Of a stretch of 64,000 nucleotides of DNA, positions 39,006 through 45,571 are shown piece after piece (the first letter of the stretch is position 1; each line of letters begins with the position of its first letter). This stretch comes from Aquarana catesbeiana (taxonomy: Eukaryota; Chordata; Amphibia; Anura; Ranidae), in assembly GCF_042186555.1 (NCBI RefSeq), contig NC_133334.1:209760832-209824831 (forward strand), given 5' to 3'. A program made the translations under genes and the position numbers. The notes beneath the pieces are model-generated. The model did not search any database, had not been told where the DNA came from, and saw only the letters and a program-made list of their open reading frames with translations.

Positions 39006-41085
39006 AGTATGTTTATGTACTTGCAGAATTTTACAGACAATATATGGGGAAGTGTGCATGTACTGGAGGGATGCACCAATTTTTTATTTATTTATTTAAA
39101 TCTTAGGTGTAGGCTTATTTATAAACATATGTTACAGGTGGGTCAGTGCAATTCCGGTTTCCACAGCCTGGCTTCCTCTATGACCATGTCAAATCTGGTC
39201 ATTTGTTTATTTTTCAAGCCAAGTTTTAAAAAGATCCACTCTCTTCATACAGTATTGCTTCAGCCTGAAAGAGTGGATCTCTCTAAACCTAGCCTGAAAA
39301 ACAGTGTAAATACAACATCACACATTGTTCTTTATTGGTACAAGTGGACTTAGGCAGCATTCACCCTACCAGTTGAAACCAAAACCACCCAGTTCCTTCT
39401 CCGTCACTGTCATGTAGCACAGAGAGGAATGCCTCCCAAACAAACAGTAGACCTTTATACCACCACTGTTTACTGTACAACTGTCTCAAACTACTTAATT
39501 TTAGTTCCAATAATGCTCATAAGTTAAGAGAATTCATATTATCATACTAAATTTCAGCTCAAGGTGTGACCTGCTGAGGCAAGTGTGCTCACTCCTGGCA
39601 AAGCAGGAGAGCTGTCAAAGTGGTCAGCAGTGGCTGGAAATCAGATTAAACTAAAATGTCTTTTTAGGTTCAAACCTTAAAATATATCAGTTTACATTAC
39701 ACAGAGATAACCCAACACTGGCATATTTAATTCATTTAGCAGTGATTCATTTTGTAAACATGATAAACAGGGGTAAACTCACTGGAATAGCTGTAATAAA
39801 GAAGTTCCATGGCAACAGAGTTCCAAGCCCCAGGATAAAGCAAATAATCCTGACTGAGTAGGCCCTGTGTAGGAAAAAAAAAATTAATGAACTATTAACC
39901 ATTTGTGTGAGCCATTTAGGAGTGAAGATGAATAGGGAAAAGTAATAAATCTGTAAATAATTTAACTATTTGCATATGAGATATTTAGAAGGCAAGAAGT
40001 AGAAAAAAAAAATGAAACTTGTCAGCGATTGAAACTACAGTATGCCAGCATTGCCAGGTATGCTTCAAGTGGTTTAATTCACATGGTTATACTGACTATC
40101 CTAGGGACAGCCTGAGCACCCTCGCAATAACATACAATGCAGGAAGGTCATCTTCTAAACCTTTAACCCTGTGTTGGGACAGTGTTCACATCTAATTAAC
40201 AATTGATAATTAGAATCTGTCTGCACAGTACACACAGGAGTTAATCAATAAGGCTGGCCATACATTATACAATTTTTATTTCAAGGAGGTCATACCTAAA
40301 ACAAACACTTTCAATTTGTATGCAATCAGGCAGCCCCTTGCACTACATAGTTGAAGGTAAATCTAAAGGAAATTGGGTAAGAAAATTGTATAAACGTATG
40401 GCCAGTTTAGAATTCGTAAAACTGAACAGTGCTGAAACTTCCAGAAGAGGAAATTTAAAAATAGCATGCTGCAATGTTAAAATATTTTTAAGTTCTGCAA
40501 TGATACTAAATACATGTAACCAATACTGTATAAAGTAGGTGTTATCCTAATCTTGTGAAAAGTGGAAACACTTTGGGTGACCAAATAAATACATCCCATG
40601 AACTGAAAGGGTTACATTTCCCTATATCTAAATTAGTCTACACCCAACCAGTGCCAAGTTATAGAATATTTAAATACAGAATAGATTGCTTCCGGGCTGA
40701 GTGTTCCCATCAAAACATAGCAGTAAAGCAACACTTCCAGTTCAGTGGAACAAGGTGACATGAAAGGTTACTGACGTTTGCAGCACCAATGAAATTGAAG
40801 GTGCAAGAAAAAGGAATGGCATGTTCTTTTTAAGTAACACAACCAAGCCATGCAAAGCAGACATGTACTGCTGGAATGTTACAGTATATGGAATGGGACA
40901 CAGTCTAGGAGGGAAAGACAACCTGACAATCAAGAAGCAGACTTAGAAGAGGGACGGTTATTAAAAGACAAAACACAGAATACAGGAAAAGCAAAGAAGA
41001 AACAGAAGCTGTGAACAGCAGCACAATAGTTCAGGCTACAAACAGTCACTTACTTGTCCTGCGGCTCATCTTTAAGAGACATCAT
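3938..41085 (-). CDS. slc29a2: Equilibrative nucleoside transporter 2 (SLC29A2), complete 12-coding-exon gene
   Basis: The spliced product is a multi-pass plasma-membrane carrier that moves nucleosides and nucleobases down their gradients. Coding exons (minus strand, 5' to 3'): 41085-41054, 39864-39783, 32700-32537, 30027-29888, 20191-20057, 17409-17312, 17213-17126, 17025-16910, 11608-11500, 11394-11309, 7178-6979, 4049-3938. They total 1362 bp, 453 residues plus TAA, and all phases join cleanly; human ENT2 is about 456 residues. Visible family signs are GLGTLLPWNFF in TM1, LQGSLFG in TM4, GYFITPC in TM5, FNPVCCF and MDWIGRSLTS in TM8, and a C-terminus close to ENT2 (GALMTFFLALGLS). N47 and N53 are N-glycosylation sequons in the TM1-TM2 loop, where ENT2 is glycosylated. 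Ile34 fits ENT2 rather than the Met of ENT1. The paralogue ENT1 is the alternative but matches less well. Confidence 0.93.
4210..6935. mobile_element. 2.7-kb palindromic (foldback) element
   Basis: The two halves are diverged reverse complements around a dyad near 5795. The best-kept arms are the core 5565-5770 against 5820-5999. Outward, matching pieces include the CCTATGTGAATAAG region against 6200, ATTGGAATCTGGAAGC against 6265, the GCATGCAGCCC region (about 4780) against 6418, and the TTCACACTGGTACGAC end (4369) against 6745. The element lies in the last intron of slc29a2 and codes for nothing recognisable. A later MITE sits in the left arm at 5004-5455. Partial copies of one arm occur at 61030-61260 and 61907-62470. 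Confidence 0.7.
5004..5455. mobile_element. TTAA-flanked piggyBac-like MITE inside the palindrome arm
   Basis: TTAA at 5004-5007 and 5452-5455 flanks ends CCACTTAAGCCCCGG and GTCAGCAAGCGG. An unoccupied copy of the same target is present near 62371 (CACTTTAACAAGGGGG) and, inverted, near 6252, so insertion at TTAA is directly visible. Confidence 0.8.
6979..7178 (-). CDS. slc29a2: slc29a2 coding exon 11 (residues 351-417, TM9-TM10)
   Basis: The acceptor is GTCCATAG and the donor is GTAAGT. The exon encodes PGPDCMYTPLLAASRFIFVP, LFMFCNI, then NDAWFIIFMILFSISNGY and SLPMCLAP. It ends with AA of a split Lys417 codon. Confidence 0.93.
7584..9197 (-). mobile_element. Full-length Tc1/mariner element, 1.6 kb, TA target site
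   Basis: TA at 7582-7583 and 9198-9199 flanks inverted ends beginning CAGTTGTGCTCATAAGTT and ending in its near reverse complement. The length is typical of vertebrate Tc1 elements. It carries a decayed transposase on the minus strand. Confidence 0.93.
7788..8785 (-). pseudogene. Decayed Tc1 transposase
   Basis: The N-terminal part (8785-8405) is intact: MSKDLQEKVVELCKTGKG and a helix-turn-helix (SSVQTLIKKW), then the GRPTKISATTARKIV linker. The frame is then lost; the DDE part (HKVIWSDETK-type, about 8370) is found only in another frame, and the C-terminal part near 7800-7850 only in fragments. It cannot encode an active enzyme. Confidence 0.88.
9261..9470. mobile_element. MITE with TTTCACAC-type inverted ends
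   Basis: The ends AGGTGGCTTTCACAC and GTGTGAAAGCAGCC are inverted repeats. This is one of many members of a CTTTCACAC/GTGTGAAAG family in the window. It directly abuts another member. Confidence 0.6.
9469..9786. mobile_element. Second TTTCACAC-ended MITE, adjacent to the first
   Basis: The ends TAGGCCCCTTTCACAC and GTGTGAAAGGGGGCTCA are inverted repeats. A long poly-A run lies inside at about 9605-9629. Confidence 0.6.
10432..11272. mobile_element. TTAA-ended piggyBac-like non-autonomous element
   Basis: The left end is TTAACCACTTGCCGACC. The right end CTTCCGAGGCTGAAGTGAAG is a mutated form of the CTTCCGGGGCTGAAGTGG-TTAA end seen at 23215 and 29336. There is no coding capacity. Confidence 0.75.
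11309..11394 (-). CDS. slc29a2: slc29a2 coding exon 10 (residues 322-350, TM8)
   Basis: The acceptor is CTCTTTTAG and the donor is GTAAGT. The exon encodes KFFNPVCCFLIFNVMDWIG followed by RSLTSKTLW, one of the best-conserved ENT segments, and is clearly ENT2-like. It ends in phase 0. Confidence 0.93.
11500..11608 (-). CDS. slc29a2: slc29a2 coding exon 9 (residues 286-322, TM7)
   Basis: The acceptor is TTCTATAG and the donor is GTGAGT. The exon encodes IWVMAVTIVITFGVTLSVFP followed by AITAKV; the SVFPAIT motif is shared with ENT2. It ends with A of a split Asn322 codon. Confidence 0.92.
12170..12203. repeat. Perfect 15-bp-arm hairpin
   Basis: CTGTCACAAGGGATG is followed by TTTA and its exact reverse complement. 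It is kept in each copy of the surrounding repeat (12596-12629, 58804-58837), so it is an element feature rather than chance. Confidence 0.8.
12596..12629. repeat. Second copy of the CTGTCACAAGG hairpin
   Basis: This matches the hairpin at 12170-12203 with one arm mismatch and lies in the second unit of the internal tandem duplication. Confidence 0.8.
13340..13830. repeat. Interspersed repeat related to 33883-34297
   Basis: It shares GGAGAAGTATAGCC at one end and the internal GAAGTCCGCTCTCTGCTGAC, the CTCAGC..CTCTCTGCTC block and the closing TAAGTAT..AAAAA with the copy that interrupts a Tc1 element at 33883. It has no coding capacity; the class is unknown. Confidence 0.6.
14180..15482. repeat. 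Decayed repeat region, probably related to the TTAA-bounded family
   Basis: It contains fragments resembling the end part of the 11697-13234 element (an ACCTCCTCCA-type block, GTTTGTCGCCATT, GGCATGTTGGGTATCCATTTAC) and ends near TTAA at 15479. No exon or RNA gene was recognised. Confidence 0.45.
15791..15873. repeat. (TA)n microsatellite, about 80 bp
   Basis: Nearly pure TA repeat preceded by a poly-A run. Confidence 0.97.
16141..16823. mobile_element. Decayed TTAA-ended piggyBac-like element
   Basis: The left end ATAACCTCTTGCGGACC is a mutated TTAACCACTTGCCGACC. The right end CTTCCGGAGCTGAAGTGGTTAA is well kept. It lies next to coding exon 8 of slc29a2. There is no coding capacity. Confidence 0.7.
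16910..17025 (-). CDS. slc29a2: slc29a2 coding exon 8 (residues 247-285, cytosolic loop)
   Basis: The acceptor is CTCCTTTAG and the donor is GTAAGT. The exon encodes the charged part of the TM6-TM7 cytosolic loop (EENGDAGQKK, EEEKRTVSICTILRK). This loop is the least conserved part of the family; the exon is placed by phase and by the basic residues before TM7. Confidence 0.9.
17126..17213 (-). CDS. slc29a2: slc29a2 coding exon 7 (residues 218-247, cytosolic loop)
   Basis: The acceptor is TCCATAG and the donor is GTTTGA, the weakest donor in the gene. The exon encodes DFAQYYLSKS and the start of the large loop between TM6 and TM7 (MKT-type acidic and polar residues, METKTELLHP). The next intron is only 100 bp. 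Confidence 0.9.
17312..17409 (-). CDS. slc29a2: slc29a2 coding exon 6 (residues 185-217, TM5-TM6)
   Basis: The acceptor is CACCCTTTAG and the donor is GTAAGT. The exon encodes GADIETVALGYFITPCVG and SISIICYLLLPRL. It is followed by a very short intron of 98 bp (17214-17311) with a 17-nt poly-T tract before the next acceptor. Confidence 0.92.
18338..18726. mobile_element. MITE with GGCTGGTTCCCACTGG-type inverted ends
   Basis: The ends AAGGGCTGGTTCCCACTG and CAGTGTGAACCGAGCCTT are imperfect inverted repeats. Related copies are at 38515-38690 (fragment), 41969-42215 and 48805-49053. Confidence 0.6.
20057..20191 (-). CDS. slc29a2: slc29a2 coding exon 5 (residues 140-185, TM4 and start of TM5)
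   Basis: The acceptor AACACTGCAG follows a long poly-T run, and the donor is GTAAGT. The exon encodes FCAILQGSLFGLL, FLSGQGMAG and FAALAMILSMS. Cys142 occupies the site that is glycine in NBMPR-sensitive human ENT1 and serine in ENT2, so this carrier is predicted to be NBMPR-insensitive; that is inference from family knowledge. Confidence 0.92.
21730..22127. mobile_element. TAAGG...CCTTA MITE, strongly palindromic
   Basis: The ends TAAGGCCCCTTTTCAAAC and ATGTGAAAAGGTCCTTA are inverted repeats. The interior is rich in GATCCGC-type motifs and partly self-complementary. It is closely related to 46434-46852. Confidence 0.65.
22565..23215. mobile_element. TTAA-flanked piggyBac-like MITE, complete
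   Basis: TTAA is at 22565-22568 and 23212-23215, with ends CCACTTGCCGACC and CTTCCGGGGCTGAAGTGG. It holds a TA microsatellite (about 23005-23036) and no coding sequence. Confidence 0.8.
23496..23579. repeat. (TA)n microsatellite
   Basis: A nearly pure TA tract lies directly outside the left arm of the large inverted repeat. Confidence 0.97.
23605..24290. repeat. Left arm of a long inverted repeat
   Basis: It matches the reverse complement of 29408-29771 over most of its length (for example TCCAGTGATATCAAATTATG, then TATGTGCATACCTTCACCAG, then GCTATGGTCTCCTCTCTTCC). A 331-bp MITE interrupts this arm only. Confidence 0.85.
23648..23978. mobile_element. MITE with TGCCTCGTTTCCACTGAG inverted ends
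   Basis: The first about 25 bp (TGCCTCGTTTCCACTGAG, then GGATCGG after one mismatch) match the reverse complement of the last. The opposite arm near 29730 gives the empty site, so the insertion limits are directly seen. The flanks are TA-rich. Confidence 0.8.
24384..24420 (+). ncRNA. Degenerate hammerhead-like core in the inverted-repeat loop
   Basis: TTGAGAA-AGCCC-AATCAGA-GGGC-AATACGCG resembles CUGAUGA, hairpin II and GAAACGCG with several changes. It is placed like the better cores at 37413 and 46405, between long inverted arms. It is unlikely to be active. Confidence 0.3.
25358..26058. repeat. Tandem duplication of about 353 bp, two copies
   Basis: GCAGCGTCA at 25358 recurs at 25711, and the two units align throughout (CTCCCTTAGTGGTAT, TAGGGTTCCCAAAAAC, AGTATCGATCGATCACTG). 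The second unit ends at CTGGCAAGCACCAG. It lies just upstream of the transposase remnant. Confidence 0.85.
26127..26501 (+). pseudogene. piggyBac transposase C-terminal remnant (cysteine-rich domain)
   Basis: The last roughly 65 codons encode RLHERHFYVLP, then CHVCSKRGYRRDTRYYCPFC, then GLCTGECFERYHALVEY and a stop. The CxxC, CxxC, C, C, H spacing is that of the zinc-binding C-terminal domain of piggyBac transposases. The catalytic DDD core is not found upstream. The first half of this frame is not recognisable as transposase. Confidence 0.85.
26829..27946. mobile_element. TTAA-bounded element nested in the piggyBac-like element
   Basis: It is bounded by CTAAGTGGTTAA on the left and CTAAGTGGTTAG on the right. 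The interior resembles the 11697-13234 family (ATGATGCCTGCAGG, TGTGAGGTAT, GTCATGTTTGGTATCCATGTAC). It contains a poly-C run (26957-26977) and poly-A runs. Confidence 0.6.
29408..29771. repeat. Right arm of the long inverted repeat
   Basis: This is the reverse complement of the left arm at 23605-24290, without the MITE that interrupts it. A 4.8-kb piggyBac-like element lies between the arms. AATAAA precedes the arm at about 29372. Confidence 0.85.
29815..29840. repeat. (CA)n microsatellite
   Basis: A short pure CA tract just downstream (minus sense) of slc29a2 coding exon 4. Confidence 0.95.
29888..30027 (-). CDS. slc29a2: slc29a2 coding exon 4 (residues 93-140, TM3 and start of TM4)
   Basis: The acceptor is CTCTCCCAG and the donor is GTAATT. 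The product reads ISERIRIAGSMLAIL, then TAVLVKV and the start of TM4. The exon ends with G of a split Ala140 codon. A CA microsatellite and a poly-T stretch follow directly in the intron. Confidence 0.92.
32537..32700 (-). CDS. slc29a2: slc29a2 coding exon 3 (residues 39-93, glycosylated loop and TM2)
   Basis: The acceptor is CTTGTCTCAG and the donor is GTGAGA. The exon starts YFHSRL, continues through the extracellular loop with sequons NVS (N47) and NMS (N53), and enters TM2 (NNWMSLLAQLPLLLCTLLNS). It ends in TG of a split Cys93 codon. Confidence 0.92.
33006..33046. repeat. (CA)n microsatellite
   Basis: A pure CA tract at the edge of a Tc1/mariner insertion. Confidence 0.95.
33256..33725. 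mobile_element. TA-flanked MITE in the Tc1 element
   Basis: TA at 33254-33255 and 33726-33727 flanks ends CAGTGGAACCTC and GAGGTTTCACTG. Inner parts (CGAGCACTG, ATACGAGCAT-like) are partly inverted. It is a mariner-type non-autonomous insertion, younger than its host. Confidence 0.85.
33728..35152 (-). pseudogene. Broken Tc1-type transposase
   Basis: The start lies at about 35152 (MTKELSKDVRDEIVD-like). VLWSDETK with a catalytic aspartate is at about 34740, and the frame shifts after it. HDNDPKH and LSPDLKPIEIMWRELK follow at about 34400-34330. The coding sequence is interrupted at 34297-33883 and resumes at about 33874 (MERICREEWDKIPPEMF, NYKKRLTSVIANKGFATK). Confidence 0.88.
33883..34297. 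mobile_element. Interspersed repeat inserted in the Tc1 transposase
   Basis: It splits the transposase between the VTKRQPQNL-type segment and LERICREEW. The flanks ATTAA and ACTAAGG suggest a 3-4 bp duplication. It shares most of its sequence with 13340-13830. The class is unknown. Confidence 0.7.
35955..36952 (-). pseudogene. Decayed Tc1/mariner transposase
   Basis: It starts MAPPWQRTLSEDLKKKI at 36952 and ends NNGCHTQY with a stop at 35955. VLWSEETKVNLFGSDG is at about 36510, with glutamate where the first catalytic aspartate is expected. KHGGGSVIVWGCMSA and VFQHNDPKHTSKTT follow. Several frameshifts break it. Confidence 0.88.
37149..37992. mobile_element. Foldback insertion with 17-bp target duplication and hammerhead-like core
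   Basis: TTTAGACAATAATCGCT occurs perfectly at 37132-37148 and 37993-38009. Arms 37167-37409 and 37512-37755 are nearly identical inverted repeats of about 243 bp; both contain an AATAAATATTTTTAACAT block. The 102-bp loop carries the ribozyme-like core at 37413-37444. A tail of about 240 bp without arm match follows on the right. No coding sequence is seen. Confidence 0.85.
37413..37444 (+). ncRNA. Hammerhead-ribozyme-like core
   Basis: CTAATGA, then AGGAGCACGCATGCTCC able to form a 6-bp stem II (GGAGCA/TGCTCC, loop CGCA), then GAACGCG. Compared with CUGAUGA and GAAACGCG it has one substitution and one missing A. Stem I could be the long inverted arms. Activity is doubtful. Confidence 0.45.
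38419..38447 (-). ncRNA. Hammerhead-like core on the minus strand
   Basis: Read on the minus strand: CTGTGAACA, stem AGGC-TTAT-GGCC, then GAAACTAGTC. GAAAC and stem II are well kept and the CUGANGA box is altered. AATAAA follows about 60 bp downstream in the same sense (near 38380), as in the arms of the foldback insertions. No inverted arm was found here. Confidence 0.4.
39783..39864 (-). CDS. slc29a2: slc29a2 coding exon 2 (residues 11-38, TM1)
   Basis: The acceptor is CTACACAG and the donor is GTGAGT. The exon encodes TM1, with the signature FILGLGTLLPWNFF followed by ITAIP, which is the ENT2 form of this helix. Ile34 sits at the place of human ENT1 Met33, a residue linked to dipyridamole sensitivity; isoleucine is the ENT2 type. 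The exon ends at phase 0. Confidence 0.92.
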
Positions 41086-41137
41086 GCGATTTCTGTTCCC
41101 TGGATGCTGGAGAGTCTTGCCTATTAAGCTGGAAAGG
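41054..41137 (-). CDS. slc29a2: slc29a2 exon with start codon (residues 1-11) and 5'UTR part
   Basis: The coding part is 41085-41054. Two adjacent ATGs (41085 and 41082) open the frame, MMSLKDEPQD, and the exon ends in AA before a GTAAGT donor; the split codon gives Lys11. The length before TM1 fits ENT2, which supports this start. Upstream the frame stays open for some codons without another ATG. A pyrimidine-rich stretch ending in TTGACAG lies just before 41137, so the exon probably begins there with about 52 bp of 5'UTR and a further non-coding exon lies upstream. Confidence 0.85.
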
Positions 41138-41968
41138 CTGTCAAGTAGGAGGAGGAAAGACCATCACGTGGATGTTTCATAAACCATGGAAGCAAGAATA
41201 GGCCTAACTGTTTCTATCTCCTCCTCCCTGTGTGCTTCCCCGCCTCCCTTCTTCCCTTACAAACCTGCGAGTGTCTGTCGATGCTCCCATAATCCAGTTT
41301 TGTATTTCCCTTGACAAAGATTCCCATTTCATCTAAAAATCTGCCTTTTAGTGTACTGTTCCTCTCTCCTCACACACTCATTCTGCTAACAAAAAAAAGT
41401 GGATAGCTTTTTGTTAACTCCCAACCCCTACCTAAATTCTCTCTGGTGTCAACCTGGCCCATCCCCTTCTGCAATACACATCTGTCCACACACACCAACT
41501 GGCTTTAAAATCAATAACCATGAATTGTAAGTGTCCTGCAATTTTCATGACAAGAGAGTTCATAAAGTGGGAAAATGGCTACTATTTCTCAGATGCACAT
41601 GAATATAGAAATGCAAATTATATCTGCTAATAGATACAAAGTGTGGAAAGCACACATGTAAAATGTTCATATCCTTTAAAAACATATTTCAGAGAATACA
41701 GGGAATTCTGCTGGTTTGGTAATCAGCATAACAAATTCATTTTAACAGCCTAACTGGCAAACAATTAAGCTCTGTTACTGTAAAAGTTGATTAGTAAATT
41801 ACATTTCCTTGTTGTTCCCTACTAACCACAGCTATGCACACTCCTGAGGACAAAAAGAAAAACCTCTTTCTTGGTTAAACTAACAATAATTTCACACGTC
41901 CTAATTCAATTTCATTCATATACAGCAGTGAATCAGAAATGCTCAATTGAATTAGTCACTGTACTTTG

Positions 41969-42215
41969 AGGCTGGGTTCACACTGCAGTAGGAGTGGCTC
42001 ACAGCAGGGGTCTGGTGTGTCCCCATTAACCATTTCAGGTCTGAATTTTTGGCTGAATTCAAACCTGAAACAGACCAGAAGACACACAGGACTCCTGTGC
42101 AATTCGTTCCAGAGATGTGGGAGCCGTCTCCATTGAGAGCCGGTCACAATCTCCTGACATATGAATTGGATGTGGAGAAATCCACATCCAATTTGCAGTA
42201 GTGTGAACCCAGCCT
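41969..42215. mobile_element. 247-bp MITE with AGGCTGGGTTCACACT ends
   Basis: The ends AGGCTGGGTTCACACT and AGTGTGAACCCAGCCT are perfect 16-bp inverted repeats. No coding capacity. Confidence 0.8.
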
Positions 42216-43263
42216 AACACACAACAACTGGAGGATAGACTTGCAGAAATGTTTATAGAGGGCTGGTTTATGCCACCAAACACACTCCAGATTCATTCTG
42301 GACGTGTTTCTGCATTCGAGTTTAAATGCGTTTCCGCATGCATTCCAGACTTTTTTTTTTCCTTTTTATTTTTTTAACTGTACTGGGGTCCGGTGTATTT
42401 TACTGCTTTCCAGTACAATCCAGTGCAGGAAAAATGCAGCATGTTCTACTTTTTTTTCCTGGAACTGGAAAGCCCTGGAACTGATCGCAAGGGTGTGAAT
42501 TATGCCGTTGGAAACCATATAACTTACTTTCTATACATTTTTGATGGAAAAAAAAAAAAGGCACTGGACTGCATGTGGTGTGAACTGGCCCTGAGTGTAT
42601 ATATATTTTTAAAGCAGTAAATGAGACAAAAGCCTTGGGGCTGGTTCAAATCAACACGTGCAATAAAAATGCAAAAACTAGGGTTCAGGAATGATAGTGT
42701 CGATGCGCCGATTGCGGAACATCGCACAGTTTACTTTGTAATAAAGCAAACTATTGAAAAGTGCTAAAAAAAACCCCATTTTTATATAGTGTTTGTTTAT
42801 TATTTTTTTTAGGGTTATTGGTTAATTTTATCATTACTAAGTATTCATTTATTGAATTTATTATTTATGATTTTTATTTGTTCTATTATTAGTAGCAATG
42901 GTAGTAGTATTAACACCCAAAAAACAAAAAAAAAAAAAAAAAAAAAAAAACTCTAACCCCAACTCCTAACCTAACCTTAACTCTAACCCCTTACCTGAAT
43001 AAAAAAAAAAATAGAAATAAAATTATTAATAATAATAATAATAGTAATAAAATAGAAGGGAATGGAAAATAAATACTGGTAAATGATGCAACAGATAATA
43101 GTTTTCTCTATTGGCCAAAAAAAACGCTGTATTAAACCGCGCCAGTCGCTCATAAATAAAGCGCCACTTAAAGACGCTACGCTCAGGTGTGAATGCAGCC
43201 TAAAAGAAACCCAGTCAACAAATTTCAAAATTGCTGGCAGAATCAATGAAATATCAATGTACT

Positions 43264-44064
43264 TTAACCAGTTGACATCCGCGCTATAGCTGAATGACGG
43301 CTACAACGCAGACCTGAATTCCCGGGAGGCCGTCATATGACGGCCTCGCCTGTGCACACGCCCTATAGGGCGCGCGTGGAGTGCGCTGTGATCACCGAGT
43401 CACTGAGACTCGGGTGATCACCGATCTGAGTAAGGGGCCGGTCCCAGCCCCTTACCATGTGATCAGCTGTCAGCCAATGACAGCTGATCACATGATCAAA
43501 ACAAAAGCTCTGTGATCGTTTTTTTTCTCCTCACGCTGACAGCGCAAGGAAAAAAAAAAAGAGCCGATCACCGGCTTGTCAGCAAGGGACATCGGTCCCG
43601 AAGAGGAAGAGGCAATAATGCCTCATATGTGCCACCAGTACCCCCTGCCAGTGCCACCTGCCATTGCCACCTGACAGTGCCCACCAATGCCACCTAGCAG
43701 TGCTGCCTATCAGTGCCCATTATTGCCACGCATCACTGCCACCTATCGGTGCCCATCAGTGCCGCCTCATCAACGTACATCAATGAAGAAGGAGAAAATT
43801 TACCTTTTTTTAAATTTTATAACAAAATTTTTTATTTTTTTTTTTTAAATTCGGTCTTTTTACTTTTTTTTAACAAAAAATAAAAACCGCAAAAGGTGAT
43901 CAAATACCACCAAAAGAAAGCTCTATTTGTGGGAAAAAAAAATGATAAATACTTCATTTGGGTACAGTGTTGTATGACCACGCAATTGTCTTTCAAAGTG
44001 CGTCAGCGCTGAAAATTGGTCTGGATAGGAGGGGGGTTTAAGTGCCCAGTAAGCAAGTGGTTAA
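43264..44064. mobile_element. TTAA-flanked piggyBac-like element with internal minisatellite
   Basis: TTAA at 43264-43267 and 44061-44064; ends CCAGTTGACATCC and CAGTAAGCAAGTGG. Inside is an array of GTGCCACCTATCAGTGCCC-type units (about 43627-43785) and an AAAGAAAGCTCTATTTGTG block. It is the same family as 56790-57583. Confidence 0.75.
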
Positions 44065-44282
44065 TGGAAGTTCCTCCTGGTGTGGCTGTTAATGCACTGA
44101 AGTGAGAGCTCCCAAAATAACATTCGCAAACTACCATCCATCCAGCCACATGAACGCAGCGTTAGCTCTCTTCTTCTGGGTGCATCCGATTATGGTCAGT
44201 GCTGGCCAACCTCCTTTGCCCATATCCTAGCATAACCTTTTATATAGCAGTCATGTCAGGAGTAAAGCAGAATACTCTAGAG

Positions 44283-44824
44283 CAGGTGGCTCCAAACCTT
44301 GCTTGTTTACTGTCCTTCAGACAGTGACAGGAAAAAGGGGCGGACTGTGAGCAGTGTGAGTAATAAAATGCCCCTTGGGAGGAATGGTGCCCCATTGTTG
44401 TGCGTCAGTGGGAGGAATGGTGCCCCATTGTTGTGCGTCAGTGGGAGGAATGGTGCCCCATTGTTGTGCGTCAGTGGGAGGAATGGTGCCCCATTGTTGT
44501 GCGTCAGTGGGAGGAATGGTGCCCCATTGTTGTGCGTCAGTGGGAGGAATGGTGCCCCATTGTTGTGCGTCAGTGGGAGGAATGGTGCCCCATTGTTGTG
44601 CGTCAGTGGGAGGAATGGTGCCCCATTGTTGTGCGTCAGTGGGAGGAATGGTGCCCCATTGTTGTGCGTCAGTGGGAGGAATGGTGCCCCATTGTTGTGC
44701 GTCAGTGGGAGGAATGGTGCCCCATTGTTGTGCGTCAGTGGGAGGAATGGTGCCTCAAGGGCTACATAAAAAAGGCAAGCAAAGCGCCACATCCAGCCCC
44801 CATGCCATAGTTTGGAGACCACTG
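44283..44824. mobile_element. hAT-type MITE with perfect 8-bp target duplication
   Basis: CTCTAGAG at 44275-44282 and 44825-44832 flanks ends CAGGTGGCTCCAAACC and AGTTTGGAGACCACTG, the CAG...CTG form typical of hAT elements. Most of the interior is a 33-bp minisatellite. Confidence 0.88.
44377..44754. repeat. 33-bp minisatellite, 11 identical copies plus a partial
   Basis: The unit starts GGGAGGAATGGTGCCCC and ends TTGTGCGTCAGT. The copies are identical. Because 33 is a multiple of 3, all frames stay open; the predicted repeat proteins are not genes. Confidence 0.97.
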
Positions 44825-45533
44825 CTCTAGAGTGTCAATTGAGTGATAGCTTGGAGTTTGCTGGGGCTGTAAATATCAGATCAAAGATGGTGGTGCCCAG
44901 CAGCAGTCTCAGGGTTTTTGGATGTCTACACAAGGGAGGATTTATCAGGTAAAGTACATCCCTAAAATATGTTAAATGTGCATATAATTTATGGATAGAT
45001 TGCTGTTAAACAGGGTCTCTCTAAAGATTACGTAAACCCTTAAGAGATCGTTCAGATTTCTGCGCTGTGGTAAAGCACACTGCACAAAAATGCCAATGCA
45101 TCCCACATGCTGTGTGTTGTAGTTTGGGGATTTTCTAAAAAGGGATCATATACAGTTTTTGAATAACCTGAACTCTGGACAGACAAAGAAAGAATAAATC
45201 TTATGCAGAGTTTTCCTACTAAGTCATCCACTTTCAGTGCCTCCTCAAAATCTGCATTATGATGAAAATGATGCCGACTTCATATCTCAGCTGCTCCCTG
45301 TACACTGGGGATTGGTCACCTCATTGTTCCTCTGCAGCAGGGTAGCAGTGACATCAGAACAAATGAAGAGCTTGCCTAACTAAGCTACTGTAGGCCTCCC
45401 CCTTCCTCAACTCTGCCCACCCTATTTTTTGTTGCCCTGTAAAGACCCAAGTCTGTTTACATCTGCTGCTCCATAGGAGGTTAATGGAGGGTCCAATTGA
45501 AAAACAGACAGATGAACCTGATCAGACTGATAA

Positions 45534-45571
<38 letters not shown>

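Noticed and set aside
3938..41085. Assignment of the transporter to SLC29A1 (ENT1)
   Set aside because: Some segments (RQYLTTFF, NDAWFI, KKV) resemble ENT1, but TM1 (NFFITAIP), TM8 (FNPVCCF), SVFPAIT and the C-terminus (LPHE, GALMTFFLALGLS) fit ENT2 better.
44377..44754. CRISPR-like regular array
   Set aside because: The units are direct and contiguous, with no unique spacers, and the DNA is vertebrate.
44299..44830. Repeat-protein frames of 136-171 codons on both strands
   Set aside because: They come from 11 identical 33-bp units inside a hAT MITE; 33 is divisible by three, so frames stay open without selection.
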